Notes: generated by a model not told the origin, from the letters alone. 64,000 nucleotides of DNA from Amaranthus tricolor (GCF_026212465.1 NC_080048.1:35895700-35959699); one strand, 5' to 3'. Shown: positions 1 to 13,815, counted from the first letter of the stretch. Made by a program: numbers and translations.

Positions 1-11
1 ATATTATATAT

Positions 12-64
<53 letters not shown>

Positions 65-75
65 ATATATATATG

Positions 76-166
<91 letters not shown>

Positions 167-169
167 ATA

Positions 170-243
<74 letters not shown>

Positions 244-253
244 TATATATATA

Positions 254-298
<45 letters not shown>
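1..298. repeat. (AT)n microsatellite at LINE 3' side
   Basis: Almost pure alternating AT with occasional GTAT interruptions. It abuts the 3' end of the minus-strand LINE and continues off the left edge. No ordinary poly(A) tail is seen between the LINE and this tract. Open frames here encode only Tyr-Ile repeats and are not genes. Confidence 0.97.
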
Positions 299-300
<2 letters not shown>

Positions 301-680
301 AAAATTGGGATTATATATAATCCGTGAAAAGAGAAAATACACTGTACCCAGATCGCACCTCTCCCGCCGGCATAAAAAACCCCGATAGGGAAAAAGCCAT
401 TGGAAGGAGGGAATCACGGTACAGGCCACCTAGGACAGCATAGGAGTGGGCTATGCCTGATCCATAACCTATCGCTACACTACGATTGTACATCACCATG
501 GAGAAAAGCTTTATGCTCTACTATTGCTACACCTTACACACCATATCTATGTTCCTGTCGCCCGATATTTATCTTCCATCTCCTAGAGCATTTATTATCC
601 TATGTGGACTTCAAGATCGAGTCTATGTTATATGTTACAACGTTGGGTGACAATCTAGATAAACCCATTATTTCCTTTGC
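299..680 (-). other. LINE 3' untranslated region
   Basis: About 380 bp between the ORF2 stop and the (AT)n tract. No conserved reading frame is seen. It presumably carries the 3' signal recognised by the LINE reverse transcriptase; that is inference from the family. Confidence 0.6.
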
Positions 681-3600
681 TCATATTCCTATTCTGATCT
701 TGAGCGAGCAGACAAAATTAAGAAGATTTGGAGATCCCCTGTCGAATTTTATTTTGTTCCTTTCATACCATAGTGACCATATAACGCATCCTAGGATCAT
801 ACCCCATAGTTTTTGAAGCTTTCGGTTTTTTACCAACCCCAGCCATTGAATGCCGAAAGAACTACTCTGGTTCAGTAGGGCGCTAGAGACATTCCACCAT
901 TCTAGCATTTTCATCCAAGAACACCATGAAAATATGCATGTAAATAGAATGTGACTGTTGGTTTCTGTTTCTAGGTCACAGAATGGGTAAACGGCTTGTT
1001 GTGGGTCAATAATCCCCACTCTCAGCAAGTGGTCTCCAGTTTTTAATTTTTCCAGATTTTCCATCCATAATGCCATTTGTGCTCTTGGGGGTAATACATT
1101 TTTCCATACTAGGTTTATGATGGGTTTGGGGAAAATAGGAGCATAAGATTCATTCATTGTTTCAACGATGCTCTTTACCGGGTATCCCTCATTATTAGAC
1201 TGTTTCCAGTATACACCATCCTCCCTTTCTCTATTTGGGCATTTCTGTTCGATATGATGTTTGAGTATGGAGACTTCCTCATTTTTCCATTCGTACAGGG
1301 TTCTGCGCCATTCGAGATTCCACATCCAACCATTGTCAACCCAACACCCCATCTGGTTTATAAAGGAGTTTTTTTGTATTGATATTCCATATAGTCTCCA
1401 GAATCGAACTGATGTTCCGTTCCCTACTTTTATGATCATACCCTCTTCAACAATCGATCTGATTTTGGAAGTATTTGCTTCATTACTCATAAGTTATGCC
1501 CATGTTCCTTCTTTCACCTTGCTGAATGTTTCTGACGATGCTTTAAGTCTGCTGATTTCGTGTACGGACATGAGGTTTTTTTTCCACAGACTATCATTAG
1601 ACTTGGAGAATCGCCACCACCATTTGAATAATAATATCAAATTTTTGTGCATCATATTTCCTACCCCAAGACCTCCCAGTTCTTTTGAAAGTTCAATATT
1701 TGCCCATTTGATGGTAGGGCATCCTATCTTTTCACCGCTGGATTCCTCTACACCTCCCTAGAAAAACCTACGTTGTATTTTTACTATTTTCTGAGCAATG
1801 GTTTTCGACATTTTGAACATACTCATGAAATACACAGGCAGACAATTAAGGACACTTTTGATAAGCGTAATTCTTCCAGCTCTAGAAAGGATTTTTGTTT
1901 TCCATGATGCTAATCGGTTCTGTATTTTTTCCAGCACCGGCTTCCAGGCTGAGCTTTTATTCATGTGGTCTCCAAGGGGAAAACCCAGATATTTAAACGG
2001 GCATGTTGAGTGGAGGCACCTCGTGTTTTTCGCAGTTTCCTCTGCCCAAAGACGATCTGACGGGTTCCAAGAGATAAAGCAAGATTTGCTATAGTTTAGG
2101 CTCAACCCATACATTATGGCAAAGACATCGAGAATTCTAAAATAATTTGTTATGCATGTGGTGTTCCTAGGCGCAAAGATAAGGATGTCATCAGCGAATT
2201 GTAGGTGTTTCAGGTTTACCTTTGCCTTTCCTATATGAATTGCCTCGATCAGGTTCCTTTCCTCTGCCTTTCTGAGGAGGTACACCAAAGCTTCACTAAC
2301 CAGAAGGAACAAATATGGTGACAGGGGATCACCTTGTCTCAGACCCTTTTCCATCTTGAACGGTTTTAAGGGTGAGCCATTAAGAAGGATTGACATCGAA
2401 GCTGTACTCACGTAATCCATAATCCACATCCTGCCAAAACCTAGCTTTTTCATGACTTGTTTCAAGAAGTTCCAGTTGACTGAATCGTATGCCTTTTGGA
2501 AGTCTAGTTTTATAAATGTTCCGGGGATCTTTCTTTTTTTCAGCCATCTTATCGATTCATTTGCGATCAACACGCCATCCAGAATTTGTCTGTTCGCAAC
2601 AAAAGCGCTTTGGGATTCATCTATTAGTGTGGCCATAACTTCTTTGAGACGGGAGAAGAGGATTTTGGATATGATTTTATAAAGGGAGCCCACCATGCTA
2701 ATCGGTCTGTATTGTTCAATGGATGTCGGGTTTTCCACCTTCGGTATCAATGTAACCCACGTGACATTCAACGGTCTTGCAGAACTGCCTGTTGTAAAAA
2801 ACTCCATGACGGAATCGTAGATCTCATCCTTGATTACTTCCCACATTTCCCTAATGAACTTGAAATTATACCCATCAAAACTCGGAGCCTTGTCAATTCC
2901 ACATGCCCATACCGCCTGCTTTACTTCCTCTCTCGTAGGAGTTTTTTCCAGGAAAAGAGATTGTTCTTCCGTGATTTTTGGATGATTACCCATGGAAAAA
3001 TCGAATACTAGGACTTGTTCTTGAGTAAAGCTTTGCTCAAAGAAGTTTCTGATTTCAGTTTTGAGGTTTGAGGCTCCCTGTATGTTTCTTCCATTGATGT
3101 TTGTTTGGATGATCTCATTTTTCTTTCTTTTGAAGAGTGTAGAGGCATGGAAGAATTTTGTATTATGATCTTTCATTTTAAATCCGTATGATCTTGCTCT
3201 TTGTCTCCAAATTCTCTCTCTCTTTATGAGCCATTGGTGAAGGAGGGAATTAGCAGCATTCAGCCTGGCCGTCTCTATGTCATTGGGATCCCTGTCGTCG
3301 CTCGTTCTTTCGAGAGCGTGTATAACTGCTTCGAGCTCGGCAATTTTATCATCCATGTGATCAAAGTTTTCCTTTTTCCATGTTTTCAAAGGGGCCTTAA
3401 GGATTTTCAACTTGTTCTGCAATGATTCGTTCGGGATGTTTCGCCATTCATTGATGAGGAATTTTTTAAAATTAGGATTCAAGAACCAAGCGTCATAGCA
3501 TCTAAAGGGTTTAGGACCCCAGTTATTACTGGCTTCCAGCGTCAGGTGAAGGGGATTGTGATCAGAGGAACTTCTTTTCAGTCCAACCATGTTCAAGTTG

Positions 3601-4244
3601 GGGAACTTCCTAAGCCATGTATTACAGCACAGTCCTCTATCAATCCTGCTTTTCGAATCGTTTCTCTGCCAAGTAAATTTTATGCCATGCAAGGGTATGT
3701 CAATCAAGCCCAGATCTGTTATCCATTCCGAGAATTCTCTCATGCTTCTGTCACATCTAAACGTTCCGATTCTTTCCCTTGGATGTAATATGACATTAAA
3801 GTCTCCCATCATGAGTATTAGTTTGTTGATAGCCAAAACTCTATGTTTCATCTCCTCAAATAATTCTAGTCTTCCTGCTCTATCATTATACCCATAGACC
3901 ACTCCCACACCGCATTCAAAATTGTGACTTGTGATACTCCCTTCTAGAAGGATCCATCTGTTCCCCGAGTGATGGTGAGATACATTGAACATTTTTTTAT
4001 CTCAAGTGGCAATCAGACCACCTCCATTCATCTCATTTGCAAAGACTTCACATATTCCATACTCATCGTTTCCCCACATTCTTTTCATTCTACTTTTAAT
4101 TGTTTTTTTGTGTTTTGTTTCCACTAGTCCCAGAAAAGAGACTTTGTTCTTTTCTACTAGTCTTCTAATGGAAATGGTCTTTTCCCCTTTCCTAAGGCCA
4201 CGAATATTCCAGCAAAGGCAATTCATGTATTCAATATGTATCAA
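681..4244 (-). pseudogene. LINE ORF2: endonuclease, reverse transcriptase, zf-RVT (three in-frame stops)
   Basis: One continuous reading frame of about 1,187 codons, interrupted by three stop codons and no frameshift: TGA at 4002-4004, TAG at 1758-1760, TAA at 1494-1496. The N-terminal apurinic-type endonuclease shows MNCLCWNIRGL, LGLVETK, LMMGDFNVIL, SRIDRG and SSDHNPL. The reverse transcriptase shows VTLIPKVENP, QYRPISMVGSLYKIISK, KLDFQKAYDSVNW, GLRQGDPLSPYLF and the catalytic LQFADDILIF. After it come a plant LINE linker and a zf-RVT region (residues near WKNVLPPRAQM, then CDLETETNSHILFTC). The first two stops replace Trp codons expected in this family, consistent with G-to-A changes after cytosine deamination on the other strand. 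The frame may start at the ATG at 4244 or the one at 4226. Confidence 0.93.
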
Positions 4245-4374
4245 TACCCCATGTCACCTATTTCTTTTTTCAAGCCTGTTTCCCATCCATAATTAGTAGT
4301 CTCTTTGATTTTCTAAGACCACTGAGGACTGCTTGTTCATCAGTTGCTGAGATACCTAAGATTTTTTCTGTGTC

Positions 4375-6900
4375 TCAGGTATTTTGGGCTTCCTGACTCA
4401 TTGTTGATGGTGGAGAAGATGCAAGACATTCTGTTGTATGATTATTTCTTTTTCTAGGTCTACCTCTTGGATTCTTCCTCTGATAGCTCGATTCAGGAGC
4501 TATCTGGGTTGGATGCACTTCGTCTATCACTGCGTCTTCGACAGAACAGAGGTCTGATTTAGGTACACTATTACACAGTGCCAAAATCCACCTTGAGGTT
4601 TCATTTACAACAACAGGATCATACCATTCAGAACCATCAAAACGTACGGGTCTATTGAGCATCTCAAGAAGTAAAGGTTCAACATCCTTCATGCTCTCTA
4701 AGATATCACTGTTCTTAAGTTCCTGGATCCCCATATCCCGAGAAACACACTTCGAAACCTTTAGTTCATAAGAGCCATTAACTTCATCATTCCCACCCTT
4801 CGGAATGGCTATGTCTGCAAATGTTGTTCCTTGTGTTCTATGTTCCTGATTCTTCAATAATATGTTCACATTGTTTCTTCTGCATTCAAAATTCCTAGAC
4901 ACAACAACATCTGGATAACCTGCTTCTGCATCCACATATCCACACCTTCTGTTTTCCTCCCAACAGTTCATATTGTTCTGCTCCTTGAATATGTAATCAC
5001 TGCACTCCATCAGCTTACTTAATGGCTCATGTATCATATCAGTCTGTAAAATGTCGAGAGCATTCAGGCCATCTGATTTTTTCCTGGTAATCTCAATATC
5101 TTCCACCCCAAAGCTATTCTTCAGCAATCTGTTCATCTTCGTATTCAAAAGCCCATCGTCAACCCGCTGATTGTTTAACTTTTCAGTGAGCAAACCAGAC
5201 TGAAGGGCATCAGTTTCTACACCATCCGTAATTGTTATTTCAGCATCCGCGGACCCTGACGCTCTGTTTTGTTCCCCAAAAGGCATACAATTTTGCTCAT
5301 CATTCACAACAATCCAGCGAAATGCTCAAAGGAACATTCATCCTATGAGTCTGTGAAATTTTGAGACCATCCAGCCCATCAGATTTTCTTTTGTCAATCT
5401 CAGAACCAACAGCCCCAGAGACCAAATTCATTTGCCCAGGCAGATCATCAAGATTACGGACCTGTTCATTGAGCATACCAGCCATAGGGGGTTGAAGGAC
5501 ATTTATGCTATGAGGTTTGCTTATGTTGTGGTCACTCCCAGTGATCTCCACAGCTTCAGCCTCTCCAGCCTCAGACTCACAAGAGTTTTTCTTCTTTTCT
5601 AGATTAACTTCAGGTGTCACACAATCCCTAATGTCTAGATCAGCCTCCACAGGCCCAGGCGTTATGTTTAGCTCCCCCCCCAAGCATACAGTTCTGCTCT
5701 TCATTCATATAACCACTGCAATTTAACATATCATTCAACGATTCATATATTCTATCAGACTGTGAGACTTTGAGATCATCCAGCCCATCAGGTTTCCTAC
5801 TGTCTCTCTTAAAAACCTCAAAACCAGAACCATATCTCAATCTGTTATTCCCAAGAGGATCATCAGATACTAAGACCTGCAGAGAGCCATCAACTACATC
5901 CAAGGAATGACTCATCCTGTTTTGCACACTGAATCTCTGGGTTTTTTTTACAACAGCAAGGATCTTCCTTCACCCATACATCACAACTTCCATTTTCAAA
6001 GAGGATCCTAATACGGCCATCTATCTTGTTCTGGGCTTTTGTCCTAATAAGCATACGGGCGAAGGTGAGGCTATACAGGTTATTAACTCTGTTTTCAATG
6101 TACAAAATTGGTCCCCATTTTTCCCCAATCTTCCTAACATTGTCTGTTGACCAGCATTTAGGGTGAATGCCATAGCAATCAATCCAGACTAACCTATCAT
6201 CAAACACTTCCCCTTCGAACCACATTCTAATGTCATCAAACACATCCCACAAATAACTTTCCTCAGACACAGCAATTGATGCCTCAATCTTGCAATCAAA
6301 CACAATCAAGATTTTTGTAGGGGACAGATAATACATACCTTTGATGTTCTTCGCAAAGGCAGCAACTTTCTGTTCTGCCACAGAGATGTTTATGACGTCC
6401 GTATTCTCAGCTATGATAGCTTGATCCAGCCACTTCACAATCTCCTTGTTTTCAGCAGCTTCAATTGTAAAAAAGACAGGGATGGTCTTCTCCACATTCA
6501 CATTTGAAGACAACTTCTGCTTGCCCATAACAACTTCAGCATACTTCCTCTAATCTCTGAAAGAAGGTTTTGTGATTTTTCTGAAAGCAGCAACCTTTCC
6601 TTCATTAGGAGAGATCACTTCTTTGAAAGGTCCTCCTCCCTTGTTGAATTTTGCCCAAGATACACTCAGCTTCATACCTTTGAAATCAAAACCATTTAGA
6701 TTAAGGATTGCGTTCCTGGCATCCTAGCGAGAGAAGAATTTGACGAATCCGAATGCTTCCCTTCGAAATTTTCTTGCTTTTCTTGATATAAATACATCAC
6801 TTACCCTCCCTTCCATTTCAAAGATCTTTTTAAGGGCGTTGTTTATAGTATCGAGAGGAATGTAATCCACAAACAGAGAGAATGACCGCTTTTCAGCATC
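4375..6900 (-). pseudogene. LINE ORF1: RRM, DUF4283-like region, acidic repeats, AT-hook (broken)
   Basis: The gag-like RNA-binding protein of the LINE. About 6900-6660 encodes an RRM with RNP2-like SLFVDYI and RNP1-like REAFGFVKF. It is followed by an in-frame TAG at about 6725 and another at about 6552, just before the MGKQKLSSN stretch. 6528-5930 is a DUF4283-like region (WIDCYGIHPKCW, KWGPILYIENR, FARMLIRTKA). Downstream the frame shifts at an A8 run (5941-5948), at a G8 run (about 5681-5688) and near 5300. The C-terminal third is an acidic, repeated region ending in the AT-hook NPRGRPRKRNN and a stop at 4375. No ATG was found in frame just ahead of the RRM; a stop (TAG) lies there instead, so the original start is lost or upstream. 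Frameshifts at homopolymers could also be sequencing errors. Confidence 0.85.
4900..5830 (-). repeat. Three degenerate internal repeats in LINE ORF1
   Basis: A protein motif reading approximately KSDGLDGLKISQ, then a Met/Leu-rich stretch, CSGY and NEEQNCM, recurs at about 5798, 5389 and 5086 (spacings about 409 and 303 bp). The DNA is alignable too (CCAGCCCATCAG-like core). It looks like an old tandem expansion of the region between the DUF4283-like domain and the AT-hook. Confidence 0.75.
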
Positions 6901-7048
6901 AATGGATTGGTGGGGCTCCCGTGGTCCGCACCCCTACTGGGGGTGGGATTCTCCACGATTACCACCAGCACAATCAAATTGATGCCTGAGGGGATTCGAA
7001 TTGCTCGGAGGAACGGCATTGAGTGAAGTGGCTCTTGGTCTTCGAAGG

Positions 7049-7528
<480 letters not shown>

Positions 7529-7572
7529 TCCACAATAAAAAATTCAATGGAAAATATTATTTAAATAATATT

Positions 7573-7630
7573 TGTTGTCTCAAACCCTGCTTCTAAGCGG
7601 GCCATTGGGTATGATGATAATGATGAATAA
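7573..7630 (+). mobile_element. SINE 3'-end fragment
   Basis: The sequence around CCCTGCTTCTAAGCGGGC followed by TGGGTATGATGATAATGATG matches the 3' ends at 13.8 and 39.7 kb: a short hairpin-like GC block, then a GAT-rich tail. Plant tRNA-derived SINEs such as the Au and TS families end this way. The 5' part is absent, probably displaced by the (AT)n tract. Confidence 0.55.
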
Positions 7631-9789
7631 TATTTATTGTCTTTCATCCCTCTCAAAATATTGATTATTTATAATATCTATGGTGATATACTAGCTATGG
7701 CAATGAAGATTATCGTTGTAAAAGAAGCAACAAAATGCTACCAATATGGAGGTATATTTTGTGTTGATACTCGCCAGTTATTCTTAGGAATTAGATCTGA
7801 TTTCTTTCACTTTTTTACTTGAAGTTATCTAATTTCTTTCACTTTAGTATAAAGATATTGAATAAAGTTTAGTAAAACCGTTATACTTCTATTAATTTGA
7901 ATAGGTATGTAATACATACTAATATAATAAAGATATGATTTTTTCACACATACATTTGATGCATAGGTTTAGACAATAAAATTTGTAACTATTTAAAATT
8001 TCATTTATAATCTTTTTTTAAGATATTATTTCATTTACTTATTTTAAAAGATATTTTCTATTAAATTCAAACATTAGAAAAAATTGTAAAGATAAGTTTT
8101 ATTTAGTTAAATAGACTGAATATAATTTTAGCAAAGATAAGATCACAATACACAAGACAACTAAGTGATTCTCAAATTGAGCAATCACTAATTTGACATT
8201 AACATCCTTCTCGTCTTCAAGGATTAGTCGACCAACATAAAAGCCAAAGAGATGAACACAAATTGAAACCACAAGTGATATATCTTGTCAATTATTTTAT
8301 AATATTCTTGATGGATAATGATTCGAGTGATAATAATATAGAAGATTCCATTAAAAGTAATTATTAATAAGAATAAATAATGATAATTATCGCTTGAAAT
8401 CATAAATAAAGGTCGATAAGTTCAATAAAAAGAGAACATAGTTATACTGCGGAAAATAAATATGTTAGTCAAATGAAATTAATTTTTATTTAGAAATATC
8501 TTAAACTAAAAAGATTTATAATAAAAAAATTAATTTTTTTAATAGAAAAAACAAATAAAAAGAGATAAGTCGGAGGAGTAATAAAAACAAAACATGAACA
8601 ATGAAAATCCTATTGAAAAGAGGAGCCACATTTTTGGCTTAGTGGAGGGGTCTCTTGAATGGCAAACAATCATTACAACTCTTGAAACAAATATTTTTAG
8701 CAATGTCCAATTGTGGAATTCCAATTGTACAACCTCCATTCTATACTTGATATACAAGTATTTTTTTTTATTGTTTATTATTCAATTTTATTTTATATAT
8801 TACATTTTAATATATAAGAAAAAATATGGTAAAATAAAATTTTATTTGAATTGTGTAATCGCGTATTTTCATAATATTAAGTTTTTTTTATAATTATAAT
8901 CAATAATTATGCATAACTCAATATATAAATGATTAAAATTAACTCATTGTATAAATGATTAAATTACGCATGGAATTGCATAACAAAGTAAAATGTAGAA
9001 GTATAATGAAACAAGAAAGTATCTTACTTAAAGTAAGATTAAAATGTACTTCTTTGTCTCTTATAATTTTGCATGGTTTACGATGGGGTTCTTTTTAGAG
9101 ACATGTGAAATTCGGTAATAGTATAATAGACGAAGAGAAAGATCAAATTGTGTGCTTGATATTACAAGATAATTGATATGAATGAAATTAGTAGATAATG
9201 ATATGAATAATAATTTTAAATAAAAAAATGAATTTTTTATCCTAAGAGTTATGTATAATGTAATTAAAATAAAACTAACTAATGTAATCTATAAATGTTT
9301 AATTATTGGGATTCCATAAATTGAACATCTTATATTATTTTATATTATTTCATTTTCGAATTTGTGTATGTTGTTGACTATGAGATATGTTGTTCAATAA
9401 AAAAATTTATAAATACATTTTATTATCTAACTCCATTTAAATCCTGTTTTGAAGCAAAATAATAGATTGATGGCATGAAAGTAGATAATACTAAGCTACT
9501 TGCCACTTTCTTTTCAATGTCTAGATGAATTGAACATGAGTTTATAAAAGATGACCAAAAATATGCTCCTAAAGAGTCCATCAAATCCATTATATCTTAC
9601 CAACAAACCCACTCCATGCGGATCAATCTTCTAAAATTATTGAAGGTAACACTTTCTTGGAGTTTATCTACAATTTTCATCTTTAACTAAATATGCTATT
9701 AGAAATTTTATTGATATTAAATGAGGTGAATTAATATGAATATTATTTTGGAAAAAATAGATGAATATGAATGTAAAAGTTTTATTTGC
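7631..9789. other. Intergenic, AT-rich
   Basis: No gene supported. The stretch 8790-9020 shares ATATTAA, TTTATAA and CAATATATAAATGAT patterns and the GTATAATGAAACAAGAAAGTA end with 12295-12562, so it is probably a diverged copy of the same MITE. The rest shows nothing recognisable. Confidence 0.6.
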
Positions 9790-10709
9790 TATGGCATAAC
9801 CAACCCATACCCATTTAATCGCCCTTAACCACCGTAAGTGCTTGGTTGTATCTTGAAAACGATGCTAAATTAGAGTTCGAACAATGTGTTTCAAACTCCA
9901 ATATTGCCAAGATCGAATGTATGGAATTTAGTGACAAACAAATTACGCTATCAATGATATCGATGTTTGTAGGAGAAAGTAAAGCAATAAAACGACACAA
10001 AAAATTTAACGAAGCTCACCCAACTTAGGCTACATCCTCCGGTGTGTAGTATCTCTTATATTATCAAAGGAGTTCAAAGAACTCTTATATTATCAAAGGA
10101 GTTCAAAGAACTCTCAAATATGGAGAATTACAATAGAGAAGAGATATAGGCTAGTGTTTGGCTTGGGGTGTATTTTGTGGATGTCAATACAATGTGAATG
10201 AGAGCTCTCTATTTATAGGAGAGATCACACTAAGTAACATTAAGTACATTAAAGCTATGAATAAATGATAATGAAACATCCCCAAGAACTTGAAGAGTCA
10301 AAACAGCATCCTAGGAGCATCAGAGACATCGCTCGACCAAAGCAGAGGCTCGCTCGGTCGAGCGGCCTGGTCGAGCTGGCTACAGGAAGTTTCTGGTTGC
10401 ATTCTGTCTGCTCGCTCGACCCATTCTGAAGCTCGCCCGGTCGAGCGACACTTCAGAGGGCTTCCGACAATATTGCTCGACTTACATAGTAGAGCATCTT
10501 AAACCTTTGAACTTCTTCATTAGGTCCCATAACTCCCATGAATAACTCATACTTCATTACCTCATTAATCCATACTTTAATCATCATCATAAACCACAAT
10601 CATCAAGACTCATTTTAATACACCCATTCATGACATACTTATGGGATTCCATCCCAAGAGTCACCACATGAATGCACACACCAAATGTGCACTCAAGTCA
10701 CACTATTCA
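9790..10709 (-). mobile_element. Copia-type LTR (solo or fragment), minus strand
   Basis: Read on the minus strand, this has the layout of a plant Ty1-copia LTR: a U3 with GC-rich CTCGACC clusters (about 10320-10490), a TATA-like CTATAAATAG (about 10210), and a U5 containing GGAGGATGTAGCC followed by GTGAGCTTCGTTAAA (10000-10040). The latter resembles the GTAGCC...TGAACC.CGTAAA signature of many copia LTRs. A start at the reverse complement of ATTCATAACA (near 10709) is plausible. The other end, near 9890 or beyond, is uncertain, and no target duplication was found. The open frame at 9846-10028 lies inside it and is not a gene. Confidence 0.55.
10055..10112. repeat. 29-bp perfect tandem duplication
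   Basis: Two adjacent identical 29-bp units (10055-10083 and 10084-10112) beginning CTTATATTATCAAAGG. They sit in the U5/R part of the LTR fragment. Confidence 0.95.
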
Positions 10710-13639
10710 TAACATATTTCTATATGCAAAATGTATTAATCTTTATAAATAAATCATTGTGAAAATTCTAAAAATTCAAACGATTTATATTGGTATGACA
10801 TTTATTCAAGTAAATATTATCAAACTTTTTTCTATATGAAAATTTTAAAACGATTTGCCTAAGTATTGTTGAAAAAGAAAAGAAATACTTAATTTGGAAT
10901 TCACCAAAATTTATTTCTCAAATTCGTGTTCATTTAGAAAAATAAATAAATATCTATTTGATTGTGGTTTGAAAGTTCCAAACCTTTTAAATCTCTCTAA
11001 AACAAAATTAGACCAAAATTAAATTAGAATTCAATAAGTAATTTAATTATACAGTGCAAAAATATACCATCCCTATGGGCTATGGCTAGTGCTAGAGGAG
11101 GCTATCTGATGACTATTCAAATATTTGCTGATTTGGCAATTAATCCTTATATGTTGCCGACTTGCCGTATTGCCCGTATACTATTCGATTCCTGATTTCG
11201 CAATATAGTCGAGAATTTGTTTCACAAACCTGTATCTCCATTAATTTGAAGCTAATTTTTATTTGGAATTATTCTACTTATTTTTGCACTATTTTCTATT
11301 CTTTACAATTTTCTTGTAATTCCACTCACAATTTTATTTTATTTTTTAAGTTTTTTTTCTTAATTAATAATCTTATTTGATAAAGATAAAAAAAGACTCT
11401 TGGTCATAATTAGAGTTGTGTAATGGAACGGGGCTTGCTAAGAGCATGTGTCATAACTATTTATAATGGGTTAAGCTCATTAATCTTTTCAAAGGGTTGA
11501 GTTATTATTATGTTGACCAGTAAGGAAAAATACCATGTTGGATTGGACATTTAACATGTTGATCTTTATGATTTTTTCTGTCAATATGTATGTCTTTGTC
11601 TTAAAATATTGACTTATAATATATCTTGAACACAAATTAGGAGTGAAATGTGAATAGCTTCTAAAAAGCAAATAATATATTAATTCTAAATTGGAAAGAT
11701 TTAATTTTGGAGGTAAAATTAAAAAAATATTAGTTTTTGTGATAAAATAAGGTAAATATCTGAATATATATCTTGATCTTGAGAAACATTTCCATTGATT
11801 AAAATTTGCTAAATTTATCAATGACTAAACCCAACTTATGTACTGCATCTCACTAATACGATAACCTAGTCCCTAAACAAAGTAACTAAATAGAAGCATC
11901 AATAAATACAATTAACTCCTAAACAATGGCAATTAAGCCCCTAATCAATCTTATACACGAAGAATTGTTTCATGTTAATAAATTATTTGGACTTGGAGGC
12001 TGCATGCTAGAGAAGGTAGCTAGCTTTTTTTGGACATTTTGACTAATTAAGAACATTAGGACTAAGGATGTAGTATCTAATTAAGAGCTCTCTAGGAGGA
12101 GTCATAATCATATTAAAAAGTAAAAAGATTTCTAATCAAAGTTATTAGATCATCATTCAAGAACATATAAATATGAATACAAGGAGATGCTTCCTCAGTA
12201 ATTTCAAATTTGTACAATATGACTCAAAAAACTCTTACATATTTGATTTATATGGTGTAAATAATTTACAAGAACGCAAAGAGTAGCCTATTACTTCTTC
12301 TGTTTTGAAATACTTGTTACATTATGATTATTAGCACTATTTATTGCTCAAACAGTCAAACTTAGTTTATATATTGCGGCTAATGAGTAAGAAAAATAGA
12401 GTCAAGTGAGATTTTTTTTGAATTGTCTAATAACATACTTTCATAATATTAACTTTTTATAACTTTTAGATGTACATAGTTCAATATATAAATGGTTAAA
12501 ATAACATATTGGATTTCGTAAAAAGTCAAATATAGCTAGTATAATAAAACGAAGAAAGTATTAATTAGTTCAAAAAGAAAAGAAAGTTTTTTTTTATTAC
12601 AAGGTAGATTGAGGGATGAAAAAAGAATAGAAGAGCATCAAATTGGAGACAAAAAAAAAAAAAGAAAAGTGTTTACTTCAACCGAAACAATATCCAATTT
12701 CAATAGGAAAAGAAAGTTTGTCTCCTTATATTTAGTTGAATGGTTGGTAAGATTAATGTGAATTAATATATTATAATGAAGATGCTCAAAAGGTCTTTGT
12801 TACCATAATCTTTACTCCACTTGGTCGATCACAGACAACCCATGCTTCTAATTATGGCACATTCGCACTCATGCACTTTCTTGACCATTATCTTTAAGCT
12901 CGTTTATTTAGTGAAGATAATTACATAATAAAGACTAGTTTATTATTTACTTTGTTCCTAAATGGATTTATTGAGTGGTTTCATTTAATCATTTTGCACC
13001 GCATCATGGTCACTTCCGTCGCTAGATCGTCAAAATAACAACGATTTAGCATGATTTTTAGGTTATCGTTATTTCACCCTTTTTTTTCGTTGTTATTTCG
13101 TCACTACTTACTAGTTTGTTGTTAATTTGTGGCTAGAAAAACTAGATGACTTGGCGAAAACTTAGATTATCGTCATTTCGATCTTTATATTTGCTTAGAA
13201 TTTTTTATTGCGTCGTCTTTATTTATTGACAATCTGGCCTGTTGAACACCTATATTTCTAATCAAATTAGATTGATATTGAGCATCACAACATCACATGT
13301 AAATAGATCTCAAAATTTGTTGATTTGAAGTCATACCTAATTAAAAATGTACGTTTCTCATTTGATGGTGACAAAAGCTTATTTTCCTCGGACAAAATAT
13401 GTGTTTAGTGCGTTTATGATACAATATACTTCACAATATATTTCTATATAAGAACCAATGGATAAGGTAGATAGTAGTCAGTAGAAAAAAAAACTAATAT
13501 ATATAATTTGTATTATATTTCTTACATTCATTAAAAAAAGTTTGTCTTTGTCATTTTATGGTGTTTATTTGTTGTTTCCATAAAAAATCTTTTTATTTAT
13601 ATCATAAATTTTGGACAAAAATAACTTTATTTATCCTTC
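10710..13639. other. Intergenic, AT-rich, with one probable MITE
   Basis: No gene supported. 12295-12562 looks like a diverged MITE of the widespread CTTCCTCC type: a left end near CTTCTGTTTTGAAATACTTG and a right end TAGTATAATAAAACGAAG, with internal segments shared with 8790-9020, 49153-49390 and 61330-61860. Elsewhere nothing is recognisable. Confidence 0.55.
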
Positions 13640-13815
13640 TAGTTGCAGGCTTCTCTCTTTTTGAAGACCTTTCTCGAGCCGAGAGACTCTTTGACCGCAC
13701 TCTCCTCTATAGGTATGAGCTGCCATCTTTCTTTCCTTCCCAGATCCTGACCACAGTTTTCTATGAACGGGATACACTGGGTATGATGATGATGATAATG
13801 ATGATGATGATCCTT
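13640..13815 (+). mobile_element. SINE (3' two-thirds)
   Basis: Contains a hairpin-like GAGCCGAGAGACTC segment, CTTCCCAGATCCTGACC, then GGGATACACTGGGTATGAT and a GAT-rich tail. The same 3' end recurs at 7.6, 39.7 and (minus) 46.2 kb. A convincing tRNA-like A/B box could not be placed, so the 5' end may be lost. A 112-codon frame over this region is rejected because it spans the SINE and ends in the ATG-repeat tail. Confidence 0.65.

Noticed and set aside
9846..10028. 60-codon plus frame
   Set aside because: It is antisense to the copia-type LTR fragment.
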